A stretch of DNA of 64,000 bases, taken from contig CM031859.1 of NCBI GenBank assembly GCA_018697195.1, positions 51,770,261 through 51,834,260 of the forward strand, written 5' to 3'. Of the stretch, positions 48,301-60,960 are shown piece by piece. The position numbers and the translations under genes were made by a program. The notes below the pieces were generated by a model. The model was given only the letters and a program-made list of their open reading frames with translations. It did no database searches and was not told where the DNA came from. The stretch is from Certhia americana. Its lineage: Eukaryota > Chordata > Aves > Passeriformes > Certhiidae. Positions within the stretch are counted from its first letter, which is position 1; each line of letters opens with the position of its first letter.

Positions 48301-51300
48301 GACATACAACTTACATTACTTTTGCTGTAGTGGTGGAGAGGGCATTTGGAGGTGATCTCTGATGATCTCCTGCACCTCAGTGCTAGTCCCCTTAGCCCTC
48401 CTAGAGCTTACTGACACATGTTCCCCAGTCCAAATTAGCTCCATCCTACCTCCCTCTGAATCCCAATGGTACTAAAAGCATGAACAGGTTAGCAGAAAGG
48501 AAAACTATTACTGTCTCCCTCAGTATAGGAGGGAGAAAGAACAAGAGTTGCCCCTCATTAACCAACCTAAATTCTCAGCCTTGGATGGAAGCTGAACCAG
48601 AAGTGGGAATGAAGACAGTAAATTCATGTCCACATCAGTTTGCAGACATTTTACCCAGCTTCTCTGGGTAACCTTTGCCTGCAGGTGCAGCCACCTGGTT
48701 GCTAGCAACTTCTGTCCAGATACAGTGAGTCTAGGAAAAGTAAAATAATGAAAGTAAAACAACTTACTGGAACACGTAGCATGATTTTCTTGGAAATTGC
48801 TTTAATAACAGGGTTGGGATTAAATGATGCTGTGCATCATGCGTATTTTGGAGATTAGCAGCCTAAACTATTCTGAAGCTTTTGATGAAAATTTCAGTGT
48901 CTCCAAGATTACTTCTGGGTGTCTGTTGCAAATGCAGAGTCATCAAAATGGAAAGCAAAACAGTGCTGCTAACCCATCATTGCAAGAAAAAATGTCCCCA
49001 GGTTAAAAAAAAGTTTGAAAGTTAAAGCAGGTCCTTATATTTAAATGGCTATTTTAACAGCAAATATTTTCATGCATCTGGACATACCCTCACTTCTTTC
49101 TATCTGGAGGAAAAAACTCTGAATTTTAATTAGGGAAAATGCAACTTTTTGAAATAAAACACCTTTTGTATCAATATCTCTCTAAAACTAACAGCAGGTA
49201 AGATTCCTGCCTAAAAATTCATGGAAGAGTATAGCTGTCATCTGATAGAAATCAATTTATAACCTGTTACAATAAAACATCCTCCATCTTATGTCTCCAT
49301 CTTCACCACTGGTTATATTCCACATTGCTCAAAACTGATGACCTTTCCTAAAGCTGCCTAAAACCTTCCTCTGCTGCTTGAACATTAGTCCAGAACTCAC
49401 AGTGGAACTCTGCTGGCAACCAAGTTGAAATAGCTATAACTATGGTTCTAGCCCAGCATGGTGGTGGCAGGGTGGCAGCAGCACAGGCACAGGGAATATA
49501 ACACAGTTGGTTGCAGAAGCCTGGGAAACACTGGGAAAGGTGCAACTTGTGGTCATCTCTACCCTACAAAACAGCAACCCTGCCTAACTGGGAAATAGTG
49601 AAATAATTGAGATGTTCTTATAACATAAAGGTAGATTTTTCTAACAATTCAATTCAAAGTCCAAATAAATGAATTAAGAGAAATTTGCTCTCTAATTTGC
49701 AGCTACTTTGCATACCTGCTGGTTGATGTATTATATCTATTGAATCTTCAAGAGAAACCACAGTGAGCTATTTTATTTTTCCTAGTACCCAGAAACAGGC
49801 TCCAAACCCCAAAACATTGCTTAGATCAGGACTGTAAAAGGACAAGCAAAAGCACGTGGTGCCTTTTTTATTTCTAGTGAAGATCCTGCATTTATCAAGT
49901 TGCCCGCACTACTCCTGTGAAGCAGCTGCAATTCACCTTTGTGCTTTCCAGGCAGAAATGTGCACCTGGGGCTGGGGTCAAGGGTCAGTTGAAACACTCA
50001 TCCAACACTGCTCCAGGAAAAGGATGAGAAAAGGCAGGATGGAGAATGTTCTCTTTAAAAAAAAAAGTCAACAAAAAGACCACCACTACCTGTGGTCCCA
50101 TTGGGGTGTTATGGGATTTGGGGCCTGTCTGGAGTCTGGGAGCAGGAGGGATCTCCTGGGGAGGGCTGGGCAGAGCCTCCCAGCTTGGATTCCTAAGTAT
50201 GCAAATCCTGTCTTTTTGCATACACCACACAGACCTCAGACACCTTTGGAAACTTCTTCAGAGATGAAAATGAAGTCTCTATAAAAATTAGGAAAAAATC
50301 AAGTATGCTTTATTTGAATTACTTATGGTTAACTCAAGTGTTGCAATTAATAAAGAGGTCAGCAAATATATTAAAAAATATTTAAGGAAAATGCAAAACA
50401 AAGCCCTAGACCATAGCTGTCTCTCCCCATTGCTCAGAGGTTCCCTATGGAAAGACAACTTGCTAGAACATCAAAATTTCTCTAGAGAAATAATAAATAA
50501 ATTGAAATCACACACCATAACTTTTTCCAGCAAGGATTAGAAAAATTAGGTGGATTTCATCAGGTTTCACAAATATATCACAAAGAGCTATGGGCTCAAG
50601 ATGTAATGTTCTAACTATGCTTCCACTGACCTCGCCATTTATTTTGATATTATTTTTTCTGTTTTTCTTAATAAAGTGTCACTTTAAAAGCATGTGAATA
50701 GCATTTGGTAAGGACAAGCACTGCTGGGCACTCTGCCAAGGACTATGAATGCTCAGAGGCAGCTGAGAAAGAGAAAAAGGCAGCAGTCTGAACTATGATT
50801 CAAAAGAAGAAAAAAGAAAATTAGTCCAAAACTGGAGATTCAGGGGAGAAATTGGCAAATATCAGTGTGGGTTGGGTAGAAACAAAGAATCTACTTAAAT
50901 ACACTTACCGTACACACAAGCAGATTAAGTGTAAGCAGACAAGTTTTCATTACCAATCACCATAGGAATTTTTCATATTGTTAAAGACAATAAAACTGTA
51001 AATGAATTCAGGCAAAGATATCAAACTTAGAATTGAATTGCATTCTCTGCATAGACATTTTGGTAATTAATAGTTGAATTTTATACTAAACTTCTTCTTA
51101 CCTATTATTTATTTCCATAAGCCAAAGCAGGTAACTATGCATTATTTTCACATTTGCCAGTCATACAGGCACATAACTGCTTCACAGGCACATAACTAAC
51201 CATGTCAGTAGAGTATTAAACACACTAGAGCAAAAATTACCAATTTTCTAAGTCAAAAACTTCCTTTTCCCTAGCAGAGGCCTCCCTTGCCCCTCACACA

Positions 51301-52455
51301 GATTGAGCTCTGCCTCTTTGCCCAGCCTGGGAAGCTGCACACACAGTCCACGGACTGTTCAGCAAACAGTCATTCATTCTCAGCACGAGCCCATATGCCC
51401 TAAAGTTTGCTTGCTTATTTTTCAGGTGTACCACTGGGTCTAATAAATTATATCATTTTCCCCCCATACAGCTACCTTCTTATATCATTGCCTGTCACAA
51501 ATACAGCAGCACTATTATTGCTAAATATTTTGCAGGGCAAAATTACCTCCGAATCCAGTTGCAGCTGAAAAAAATGAGCAGTTCTGTGGGTTGTTCCCCA
51601 GGATCCCAGTGCAGGGGCCCAGATTAAATTCTATCAATAGCCAATTGTGAAAGAACTGGTTTAATAAGACCTACCTCGAATAGCTCAAAAATTTCATGAG
51701 AATCCAGGTTTGTGAGAGTGGAGCTCAATTTCTTCCATCAAAAAATGTTTCCTTTTTTTCCTGAACTCTTTTGCCTTGTTTGACAATGAGTTTCAACTTT
51801 CAAGAAATCCAGTAAGGGTCTTAGTGCCAAGAAGCCCCTTTACAAAATAACTAATTCTTTATGAGACACTTTGGAGCACAATCACCCTCTTCACTGAATG
51901 AGCTAAAGATTACTGCTAATGAGACAATTGCACATTATCTCAGGACGCACCCTGAAGAAGAATAAATAAGAGACTGCACTGGCAATCAAAATCTGGCATT
52001 TCCTAACTAATGAAAGTTTGACTTTGTGACACCTGTGTGTAACTTTTCCTTTACAGAACATTTTGTGCTATTATGCAGATATCTAGCAGAATCATCAATA
52101 GGTTTTGAGCTTTCAAGTCCCCAGAGGAGAGAACTGCAGCTTTAAGGCAATGGGGCAACAGGGAGAGATTGACAACCTAGTTACATGGGACATAATTTTG
52201 CGGGGATGACTTTGTTGTCACTTCTGCAGCTTTATGCTGGCACTCAAAAAATAGTGAAATGCAGACTACATTTCAGGATCCCGTCTCAGCTTTCTCTAAA
52301 TCTGATACTTTCTTATCTATCTGGTAGGATGTCCATGACCCACATGTAATTTCCCCCTTACTTAACTCCCCTTGCCAGTACTACTTCTCACATGTACTCT
52401 TTTGTCTTGTCTCCTGGCTTCCCATCAGAATGCTTGCATTCCAGTTTGCCCTACT

Positions 52456-52820
52456 CACAGAATCACACAACAGCTGAGGTCAGAAGGCATCTCTAGAGAT
52501 TGTCTAGACCTACAGCAGGCTGTTGAGGGTACTGTCCAAGCAGGTACTGAATATTTCCATTGAGGGCAACTCCAGAGTCTGTCTGGACAGCCTTATCCAG
52601 TGTTCAACCACCTCCTCAGTAAAGTTTCTTATATATTTCAGATATTTCAGTTTTGCCTACTGCACCTTCTGCTTTCAATAGGTATTTGTACATAGAGATA
52701 ATTTTCCTCTAAACCTTCTAGTTTAAAGGAGACTAGACTAAACAGCACCAGCTCTCTCAGTCTCTCCTCTTATAGCAGATATGCCAGTCTTTGTGGCACT
52801 AGTCATCCCACAAGCTTCCC
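52456..52820 (-). mobile_element. CR1 LINE fragment
   Basis: The plus strand reads cacagaatcacacaacagct, gaggtcagaaggcatctcta, gacctacagcaggctgttga, then aaggagactagactaaacag and caccagctctctcagtctct. This is the reverse complement of the last 350 bp or so of a CR1 element. The polypyrimidine sequence that follows leads into the minisatellite. Confidence 0.8.
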
Positions 52821-53050
52821 CATTTTGTCCCATCTTTGCTAGCTGACCCAGCTCCAAAAGCCATTTTTCTCTTATCTCAGTAGACCCTGCTCCCCTTGAC
52901 TTTTTCCCAGTTATTTCCAGCCTCAATCCTTGTCTCCTCTGGGCTGCAGCTTTCCAGCCCCTATTCCACCTACATTCTGTTGAAGTGACTTTCCGTTTCT
53001 GTTTGCTCTCTCACAGAACTTCTGCCAAGGTTTTTTCCCGTTTTGCACGT

Positions 53051-53402
53051 TCTCCTCTCCTCTCCTTTCCTCTCCTTTCCTCTCCTCTCCTCTCCTCTCC
53101 TCTCCTCTCCTCGAACTCTCCTCGAACTCTCCTCTCCTCAAACTCTCCTCTCCTCGAACTCTCCTCAAACTCTCCTCTCCTCGAACTCTCCTCTCCTCGA
53201 ACTCTCCTCTCCTCAAACTCTCCTCTCCTCAAACTCTCCTCTCCTCAAACTCTCCTCTCCTCAAACTCTCCTCTCCTCAAACTCTCCTCTCCTCAAACTC
53301 TCCTCTCCTCTCCTTGAACTCTCCTCTCCTCTCCTCAAACTCTCCTCGAACTCTCCTCAACTCTCCTCAAACTCTCCTCGAACTCTCCTCTCCTCAAACT
53401 CT
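53051..53402. repeat. Polypyrimidine minisatellite built from TCTCC pentamers and 11/16-bp units
   Basis: 53051-53112 is a (TCTCC)n array with two CTTTCC-type variants. From there to 53402 it becomes a tandem array of CTCTCCTC segments separated by GAA or AAA. Units are 11 bp (e.g. GAACTCTCCTC) or 16 bp (e.g. AAACTCTCCTCTCCTC), one is about 21 bp, and one 10-bp unit lacks an A. One strand is almost pure pyrimidine. Long open frames over this array in several frames are an effect of composition. Confidence 0.95.
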
Positions 53403-55711
53403 TCTTCCTTTCTTTTCACTCCCTTCCTGTGATGCCAAGAAATTACCAGACTATGAAGTGCACAGGGACACACACTTGTGTCCTACTCTGTTCTGTTGTC
53501 TAGATGGAAACTAATTTTGACAATCCAGAACAACAGCAGTAAAGATGTTCTCAAACCCTAACAGTACTGGTTAACTGTATTCTAATATAATCAGAATCTG
53601 TGGGAGGTTAGACTTTGAGGTATTAAGTCTCTGCTGTAATTTTGATTTTTTCAAAGGTTTATAACTCCAACAGGATTCTCACAGGAGTAGAAAAAGCCAT
53701 TCCCTTGACACAAATTTCTTGTGAGGACTCAAGTCCATGCTTGAAAGTTTAGGGATATCATATTTCTTCTGTATTTTTGATGCAAACAAACATATAGCAC
53801 CAGCATTCCTTGCATCCAGATTTTTCCAAAGTCTTCTGGCTGATTTTTTTTTCCCATGCAAAAGACAACTAAAACTCCTAGCAGCTGAGAACAGGGCAAG
53901 CAATAAACAGTTCTGCAACTAATAGTTAGTCAGCTTAGTAAACACAGTAAATCCCACAGAACTGTTCCTCCACAGTTTTATCTTAATCTTGTTAAGGAAA
54001 CAGTTTCCATTTATAAAATTGAGTTTTATCTAGTTCTGACAAGATTTATTGGCATTTTGGGCACAGACACTACCAAAAGCAATCATAAATTAAATTTCAT
54101 TTTCTTTAATAGAAGACTGAAATGCTAGAAAAAGTCTGCAATTTTTTTAGGATGTCTTACACCTCTTTTGCTCACACCTCTCTTCCCTTTAGTATTTATG
54201 TTTTCTGATATAAGACAAGGTAGTCAATTCATTAATAAAGTTCACACACTGAAATGAGAGGACCACCATTCAAAGAACCAATGAAGCATTTCTTCATATC
54301 TTTTTATGTGTAAGGGTAATTTACTGAGTGTCAACAGGTAACTCTACATCCAGAAAATTGTCATGCCAATCCTGAATATATAGCTTGACACCAACTGCAC
54401 TGTAAGAATTTGCAACAATTCAGTAGTTATTTTTCATCATAGTGAAGTTTTTAATCTAGTTTTACACAATAGGTTTCTAGAGTATATTTAGGATAGGAAC
54501 TTTTTTGGTCTGTCCATTTTTCACTGCCAACAAGGATCCATTTCTATCTAACTCACATCACAGCTGAGAACACTTTTCTTTCTGAGTATAATCTAACCAG
54601 TGGGAAGATACTTTCCAATATCACCATTTAAGAAAGTGCAGAATGGATTATTCCACAAATTACTTTCTTAATTTAGTGTCAGAATAAACTGCAAGAAGCA
54701 AGGGAATAGACGAAATTCAGAAGTGTGAGAATATACGCTTAAGAAATAGCAAGGTATTTATGAATATTTGTCCTCTTATATAATCTCACAGATTTGTAAG
54801 CCTGTGTTATTCACAGGACTGTGGGTTGAAGCAGCATTTAAGAATAGAAGTTAAAGTAACTTTCTTTTTTTTTCTTTTTTAGCTTCTTTCAAACTTGCAT
54901 AAATAAATCCATTTATACTTTTCACTAAAATGGATCTCAGTAGAATCTTACTCACTCAAGCTACATTTTTGGGGATTCGGTCCTAAAAATAATGAACAGC
55001 AGGGAAATTCATCATAAAATATACTGTTCTCACTGGACAGATATAGCATAGCTTAAAATTCCTAAGAAAGTTTGTAGCATATTTTGGAAGAGCCAGGAAA
55101 TCTTGCAAAAATGGGAACTTTCATGTCAGTCATTTGCCATTAAATCTTTGCTCATAGGTAAGAACAGATTGCTACTCTGCATGGACAAATTAGGAAATAC
55201 AATGATGAGTAAGACCTCCTCCTCTTTGGACAAAGTCCATGATACTTGAAAGTAGAATCTACAATGGATATGCCATGCAAAGGATGAGGCAATTACAGCA
55301 GCCTTTGTATAATTAAAAGTAGTTCTAATTCTGGCACTCTGTCAAGCACTGGAAGACAAGTAAAAGTGTTAGTAATTGTGGCAGATTTCCAAATTCAAGA
55401 TGTGCTTGACAGAAGTAGCTCCTTGCCTTGGTAACTAAAAATGAACCACTAATAGGGATGCTTTAAAAGAAAAAAATCTCTGACCTAATGGAGATCAATA
55501 AGAAAATTTGGCAGATTAGGTATGCATTGTGCTCTGTGCCTGGACAGGGTGGAGAGACTTCTAGATGCACAAAATGAATTAATTAGGCATCACCATTGAA
55601 ATTCACTGGTTGCCTCCAGAAAGCTGCTTCCTACAGTGGCCTCTGAAATAGATATTAGCATTTCCATCTCATGGAAGCTGTAGCTGAAGAGCTTCCAGTT
55701 ACTGCAAGATT

Positions 55712-55767
55712 AAAAAAAAAAAAAAACAAAAAAACAAAAAAACAAAAACAAAACAAAAAAATAAAAC
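55712..55767. repeat. A-rich (CAAAA)n-like tract
   Basis: A15 followed by CAAAA to CAAAAAAA units. Confidence 0.9.
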
Positions 55768-58700
55768 AGAATTGGACAGGAAACACAATGGTAAAAAGAC
55801 CCCTAACCCTAAGGTACAGTTTTATGATAAAACCTCCTATATAGGTACACATAAGAAATATACATGGAAGTAACTGAATTTTGTGACAGAGGTTTAACAT
55901 CTGACAGTTTTAAACTGTAGCTTTTAAAATCATGACTGCGTGGTTTTGGGTATGGGTAAGATAAGACAGAGAGGAATGCTGGTTAATATTTATGTTCACC
56001 CAATGGTTAAACTCCATAAAAGTGGTTTTCCTGAAAGTTAATGTTTCACACCAGACTACTTTATGACTAATGAAGAAGAAACAAGTCTGAATATGGACTC
56101 CCCAAGATGTGCAGTCAAAACAAGAATGTGCAGTGAAATGCCTGAAAAGCGTCTTGTTGATGTTTACAGTGCAAGTATAATTAGTCCAGGGATGATGGAT
56201 ATGTAAAAAAAGTATTTGCAATTATTCTGATCAGAGTGAATTTGCCATTCATTACTTCAATATTCTTGAGAAAAAAAAAAAGGCAGGCGTTTCTTAGAGA
56301 AGCTATTTAATTTTTCACCTTGGAGTTCCACCAGTCAGGCAACAAACTGAATTATTACTAAAATAACACAGAGCTAAGATACAGGGATATTAAGCAACAG
56401 GTCATAAGAAAGATGTTAAGATTTGACCCCATTCCTCTCCCTGCTGTTTAAGAGGCAAGCCTAGCATGTAACATTTGAAGTGCCTGTGGAGCTTTCCCTC
56501 TTGACAGAAAATATCAACAAACTATACAATTCTGCTACACTTTGAGAAGGTGAAAGGCAACCTTCAAAGGTCTTGTAACAGAATGATACAAATACAGTTC
56601 TTTTTAGTGAAAACAGAGAGGGAGGAATAGTGTTCCTTTATTGGCTTTCTTCTTACTCTACTCACCAGGCAGAATAATCTGTTTTATTATGAAACTGACT
56701 CATTACGATGCCAGCTATAAAATCTAGGCAGTGTTAGGCTTCTAAAAAAGTCTAATGCTGGACATATTTCCATAGATGTTACAAAAGGAGTCCCTTTTTA
56801 TTCAAATACCTGCCATCTAACCATGTTTGCTTTCCTAAGACAAAATATGTTGTCTCCTCAGAGGATAAACATGAGTGCATTGGGAAAGGCAGAAATCAGC
56901 CTGGCCCTTCACTTTCAAAGCATATACACAGTGTTGTACAGCCGGTCAGAGGGTAGACAACCTCTGATCAGGAATCTTGAATGCTGTGCCCGTGCAAATG
57001 ATACACACCCACCTGCAGCTGCCATCTGGCACTGGCCTACCTGACCTGGGTACACTTATTTTAAGTTCACTCTCTCAAAACGCTGTATTCCTAAAAAAGG
57101 GGCTTTTGATTTTTCTTGAAGATCAGAGTATTCTAGATTTCAGTCTAGAAAAAAACCCCTTTGTGACAACCTACCTGCAGCTTGTGTCATATCTAATTTA
57201 TTTTACGAACAGCTGTGGAATTTGTTTCTCAAATTCTACAGATCTATTAGAAAGTGCCAAGCACAGGGCTCAGAAATTAAGACCTAATACGTTTTCTTCC
57301 TACTAATGCAAGGCATGGGAAGCAACTAGCAACCAGCAGTCAAAACAAAAATGGAAGGGAAAAGAAAGTATCAATGAAGTCACATCATCACTGTGGACAG
57401 CTGGGAAAGTCACAAATCTGCCCACCTAATTTATTTAACTCTTGGAAAGCATTTCCTTTTATAAACATGTTTAAATGCAGAGTGTATAATTGTAAGCAAA
57501 CCCTATAACACCTCTACTTTCCTTTCAGACATGCTACAATTCTGTCTAATCAGGATAAACAATTCACTCTAATGAAACTTAAACATATTAGTGACAGTTG
57601 AACATGTTTTGCATTATATAGCTAGGAAAATTACATATCTCTCCCATATAGAAATTAACTTCTGTAACCCCATGAACAATAATTACAATCAACTAACATG
57701 AAAACACAACATGACAAAATGCATCCTGCAATTTATCTCCTCAACAAAATTACACTGTACAGAAGAAAAGGTATTCCATCACTTAACTGGTGCACCAAAT
57801 GGCTAATGAAGTTCCTTCACTTACTGCAGATTGCTCCAAATCCCTAGCCAGCTAAGATGAAACAGACATCATACACATAGGTTCTTTTAGGTATTAACAT
57901 GAATATCATCCAGCTGATCTTTATACTGTGTTTTTTTGTCTTATTTTCTGCAATGAAAAAGAAAAGCACAGAATCTGTGCTGATACTCACACCTCAAATA
58001 GAATGGTGTGGGTTTCCAGTGTGAAGGAAAATAAATAAATCCAACCACACCTTTGAACAAATTATTAGGACCAATTAAAACAAAAAATATACATAAGAAG
58101 AACATACATTTCAAGAAGCAAAACTTAAAAGGGCACTATTGAATTAGTTAAGATTTCATTAATAGTGTTTGCTTTCCTCTTGACATAACAAACAAAATTA
58201 AGAACATCACTGGTCACCATATGTAAGCATATCCATGACAGTAAACCAATTTAAATCACTAAAAGAGACATCATTTGAGTATTACAATGAAAAAGAATGA
58301 AAACATATAAAATTAAGATGGAAAACCCTACATTCATAATAGTTAAAATCTGGGGTCAAGAAACAAAAGCAATGTGTTAGAATTTTTAACAATTGCCAAG
58401 AAATGCCTTTCCTGCAAGTACAAGTAGCGTTAATTCCATTCATTCCCATAAAAACACAGTATAGTTATACTTCATGAAAAACACCTTAGGTAATAATCAG
58501 ATCTGTATTTAATAGAGCTTTAGCCATGTTAATAAATAAATACAGGTAGTATTAAAAAAATATATATATTTCATAATAAAGGATGTACTACTTAAGGAAG
58601 CCAGAAATATGAAGCCATGAATTTTTCAGTGTCAAAACATACTGGGCAGAATATTTGAAGATAAAAATCACTTCTGCCTATCTGAAAAAAAATTATCTCT

Positions 58701-58997
58701 ACCTCTGTTTTTCATCAAGATATTACAATTCCCAATTAAAAGAACAGGATGGTAACTACACAGGCTTTATTTTCATTGTACATAGTCACCCTGCTTCTTT
58801 CTGCCCCTTGTTTCATAAAGTGACTCCTAAAAAGATATAATAGTGTATTTTACAGCAAGCAAAATCAAAAGAACGGGCTAGAGAAAATTTTCTAAATCAG
58901 TATCATTCTGCTTTACATGACTTACAATTTTTGTAGGAAGAAAGGCATCCTCTAGTCCACATGGGGAGCAATAGTTTGAAAATAATTCTTTTGATAT

Positions 58998-59104
58998 TGA
59001 AAGAGTGGTGAAACACTGGCACAAGTTCCCCAGAGAAACTCTAGAGGCTCCAGCCCTGAAAGTCTTGAAGTTCAGGTTGGATGGGGCTCTGAGCAATCTG
59101 ATGT
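58998..59104 (+). mobile_element. CR1 LINE fragment
   Basis: Contains gtggtgaaacactggcacaa, then gttccccagagaaactctag and ggttggatggggctctgagc, which fall in the CR1 3' untranslated region. It stops short of the terminal repeat, exactly where an opposite-strand CR1 piece begins. Confidence 0.75.
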
Positions 59105-59105
59105 A

Positions 59106-59166
59106 TCACAGAATCATATCATGGAATTGATTGGGTTGTCAGGGACCTTAAAGATCGATCAGTTTG
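59106..59166 (-). mobile_element. CR1 LINE 3'-end fragment, opposite orientation
   Basis: Plus strand tcacagaatcatatcatgga, then gggttgtcagggaccttaaa and gatcgatcagtttgacac is the reverse complement of a CR1 3' end. It lies between two plus-strand CR1 pieces. Confidence 0.75.
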
Positions 59167-59177
59167 ACACTGTCTCC

Positions 59178-59815
59178 CATGTCTGATTTGGAGACCTTTG
59201 TCTCTAAATCAGAGAGACATTTGATGTGTGAACCACTTGGTGGGTAAGGAATTGGCTGGACAGAGCTGGGATCAGGGGCTCGATATCCAAAAAGACCCCA
59301 GCAACAGGTGACATTCCTCAGGGTTTGGAGTTGGGACCTGAGCTTTGCTGGTGATATGGACACTGGGATTGAGCATTCCCTCAAAATGTTTGCTGCCAAC
59401 AGCAACCCGAGTGACACAGACAATACACTGGAGGGAAGGGATTCACAGTTTTGAGAGATGGGTTCTGTGAACCTCATGGAGTTCAAGATGGCCAAGTGCA
59501 GGGTCCTGCACCTGGATCAGGACAATTCCAAGCACAGTTACAGGCTGGGTAGAGAGAAGTGATAGGAAAAAGAATAAAAACTTTAAACTGAAAGAGGGTG
59601 GATTTCAATTAGATGTCTGGAAGAAAACCCTTCCTGTGAGGATGGCGAAGCACTAACAAAGGTTACCCAGAAAAGCTGTCAGTGCCCCATCCCTGGAAGT
59701 GTTCAAGGCCAGGTTAGATAAGGCCCCAAGGAACCTTGGTCTAGTGGAAAGGGCTCCTGCCCATGGCAAGTGATTTTTAAGATCCCTTCCCACATAAACA
59801 ATTCTATGATTGCTG
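59178..59815 (+). mobile_element. CR1 LINE, internally deleted, with remains of the reverse transcriptase frame
   Basis: 59178-59550 matches the C-terminal reverse transcriptase region of CR1 (aaggaattggctggacagag, gtgacattcctcagggtttg, aagatggccaagtgcagggt, cctgcacctggatcagg). From about 59555 it jumps to the CR1 3' untranslated region (gtgataggaaaaagaataaa, tgccccatccctggaagtgt), ending cattctatgat-like at 59810. Relative to the consensus I remember, several hundred bp are missing at the jump. The frame is broken and no functional protein is encoded. Confidence 0.85.
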
Positions 59816-60892
59816 TTTTGGTGACTATTAACTTGAGTGTATTGTGATACATTGACAAGCTAAAAGAAATTAAAACACACTTGAAATCCATGTGTGAGTT
59901 AACATTTTGTCTTAGAGGATAATGAAGTTGAATCATTTACATGAACCTTATTTGTACACTTGGGCCTGGACTTGGAGTCTAGCTAAAATAAAAGTATCAA
60001 CTGCTCTTGTTCTCCCTGATGTCTTTATCCTAGCCAATAAATCTTAGACATTCTCATAAGCAGAAAGAGGTGGAGAAGTGCAGAAATAATAATAGTAGAA
60101 GTAGTTTCTGATCAGAATGAAATCATAAACCCTTCAGCCAAAATCAACAACATCCTGCAAGCTTGATATCCCCCAATTATCACACCACTAGGAGGGTGCA
60201 AGGGTATCTCTGTGAGAAGCTGAAGAAGCAGCACAAATTCATTCATTTTCAGTTTTAAAATTCAAATTGAGTTGCCTGTAGAGAAGCTGATAAGCTCTCT
60301 AGTAGAGTATAAAGTGTACACAGACCTTAAGATCTAGCACAGGTGGATTATGTGTAATGAAGTAAAAGGAATAAATATCATCTAGGGTGAACAAATCCAT
60401 CAGAACTGCTATCCATGCAAGCAAAACAAAGCACAAAATGCAGCTAGTTATGAATATAAATATCTAGAAGAGTATATAAATATCACATTTACAAAAATGC
60501 GCCTTGGAGTTCCCAGTAAAGTGAACTTCCATGGTACACATTGTGTTTTTAGGGGAACATAAAACAGAAGGTACGGAGATTTCTTATTCAAATGTTTGGT
60601 TAGCAAAGAGTGATCAGAAGCACAAAGGAAAATTTTGAAAGGAGTTTCCTTCAAGCTAACAAAAAGACTTCGTCCCACTCTTGCTTGAATAAATGCTTAT
60701 TTATTGCAACTCACATACACATTCAAGGTTGTTATGCACTATCTGTCTTGTACCTCCATCTCTGATGGGGCCACAGCTGTGAAACAGGTAATAGTATTAC
60801 CCAAGTTCCTGGATGCTTTCTTTTGTAGGGTTTGGGACAGTTTCCTTTCCTCCTTACTTCTTATCTAGAAACTCTCCTGATAACAATGACTC

Positions 60893-60960
60893 AAAAAAAA
60901 CCCCTGAAATCGAAAAAAAAACCCAAAAATTCCCCTTCAAAAAACCCAACAAAACAAACC
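60893..60960. repeat. A/C-rich low-complexity tract
   Basis: Runs of 6-9 A separated by CCC or CC blocks. Confidence 0.8.

Noticed and set aside
49856..50284. Plus-strand frame of 142 codons
   Set aside because: No family resemblance, and it is overlapped by frames on both strands. No promoter or splice signal supports it.
52923..53432. Several overlapping frames of 73-129 codons on both strands
   Set aside because: They cover the pyrimidine minisatellite, whose composition excludes stop codons in most frames. The repetitive leucine/serine/proline or arginine/glutamate products are artefacts.
59148..59495. Minus-strand frame of 115 codons
   Set aside because: It is the antisense of a decayed CR1 reverse transcriptase region.
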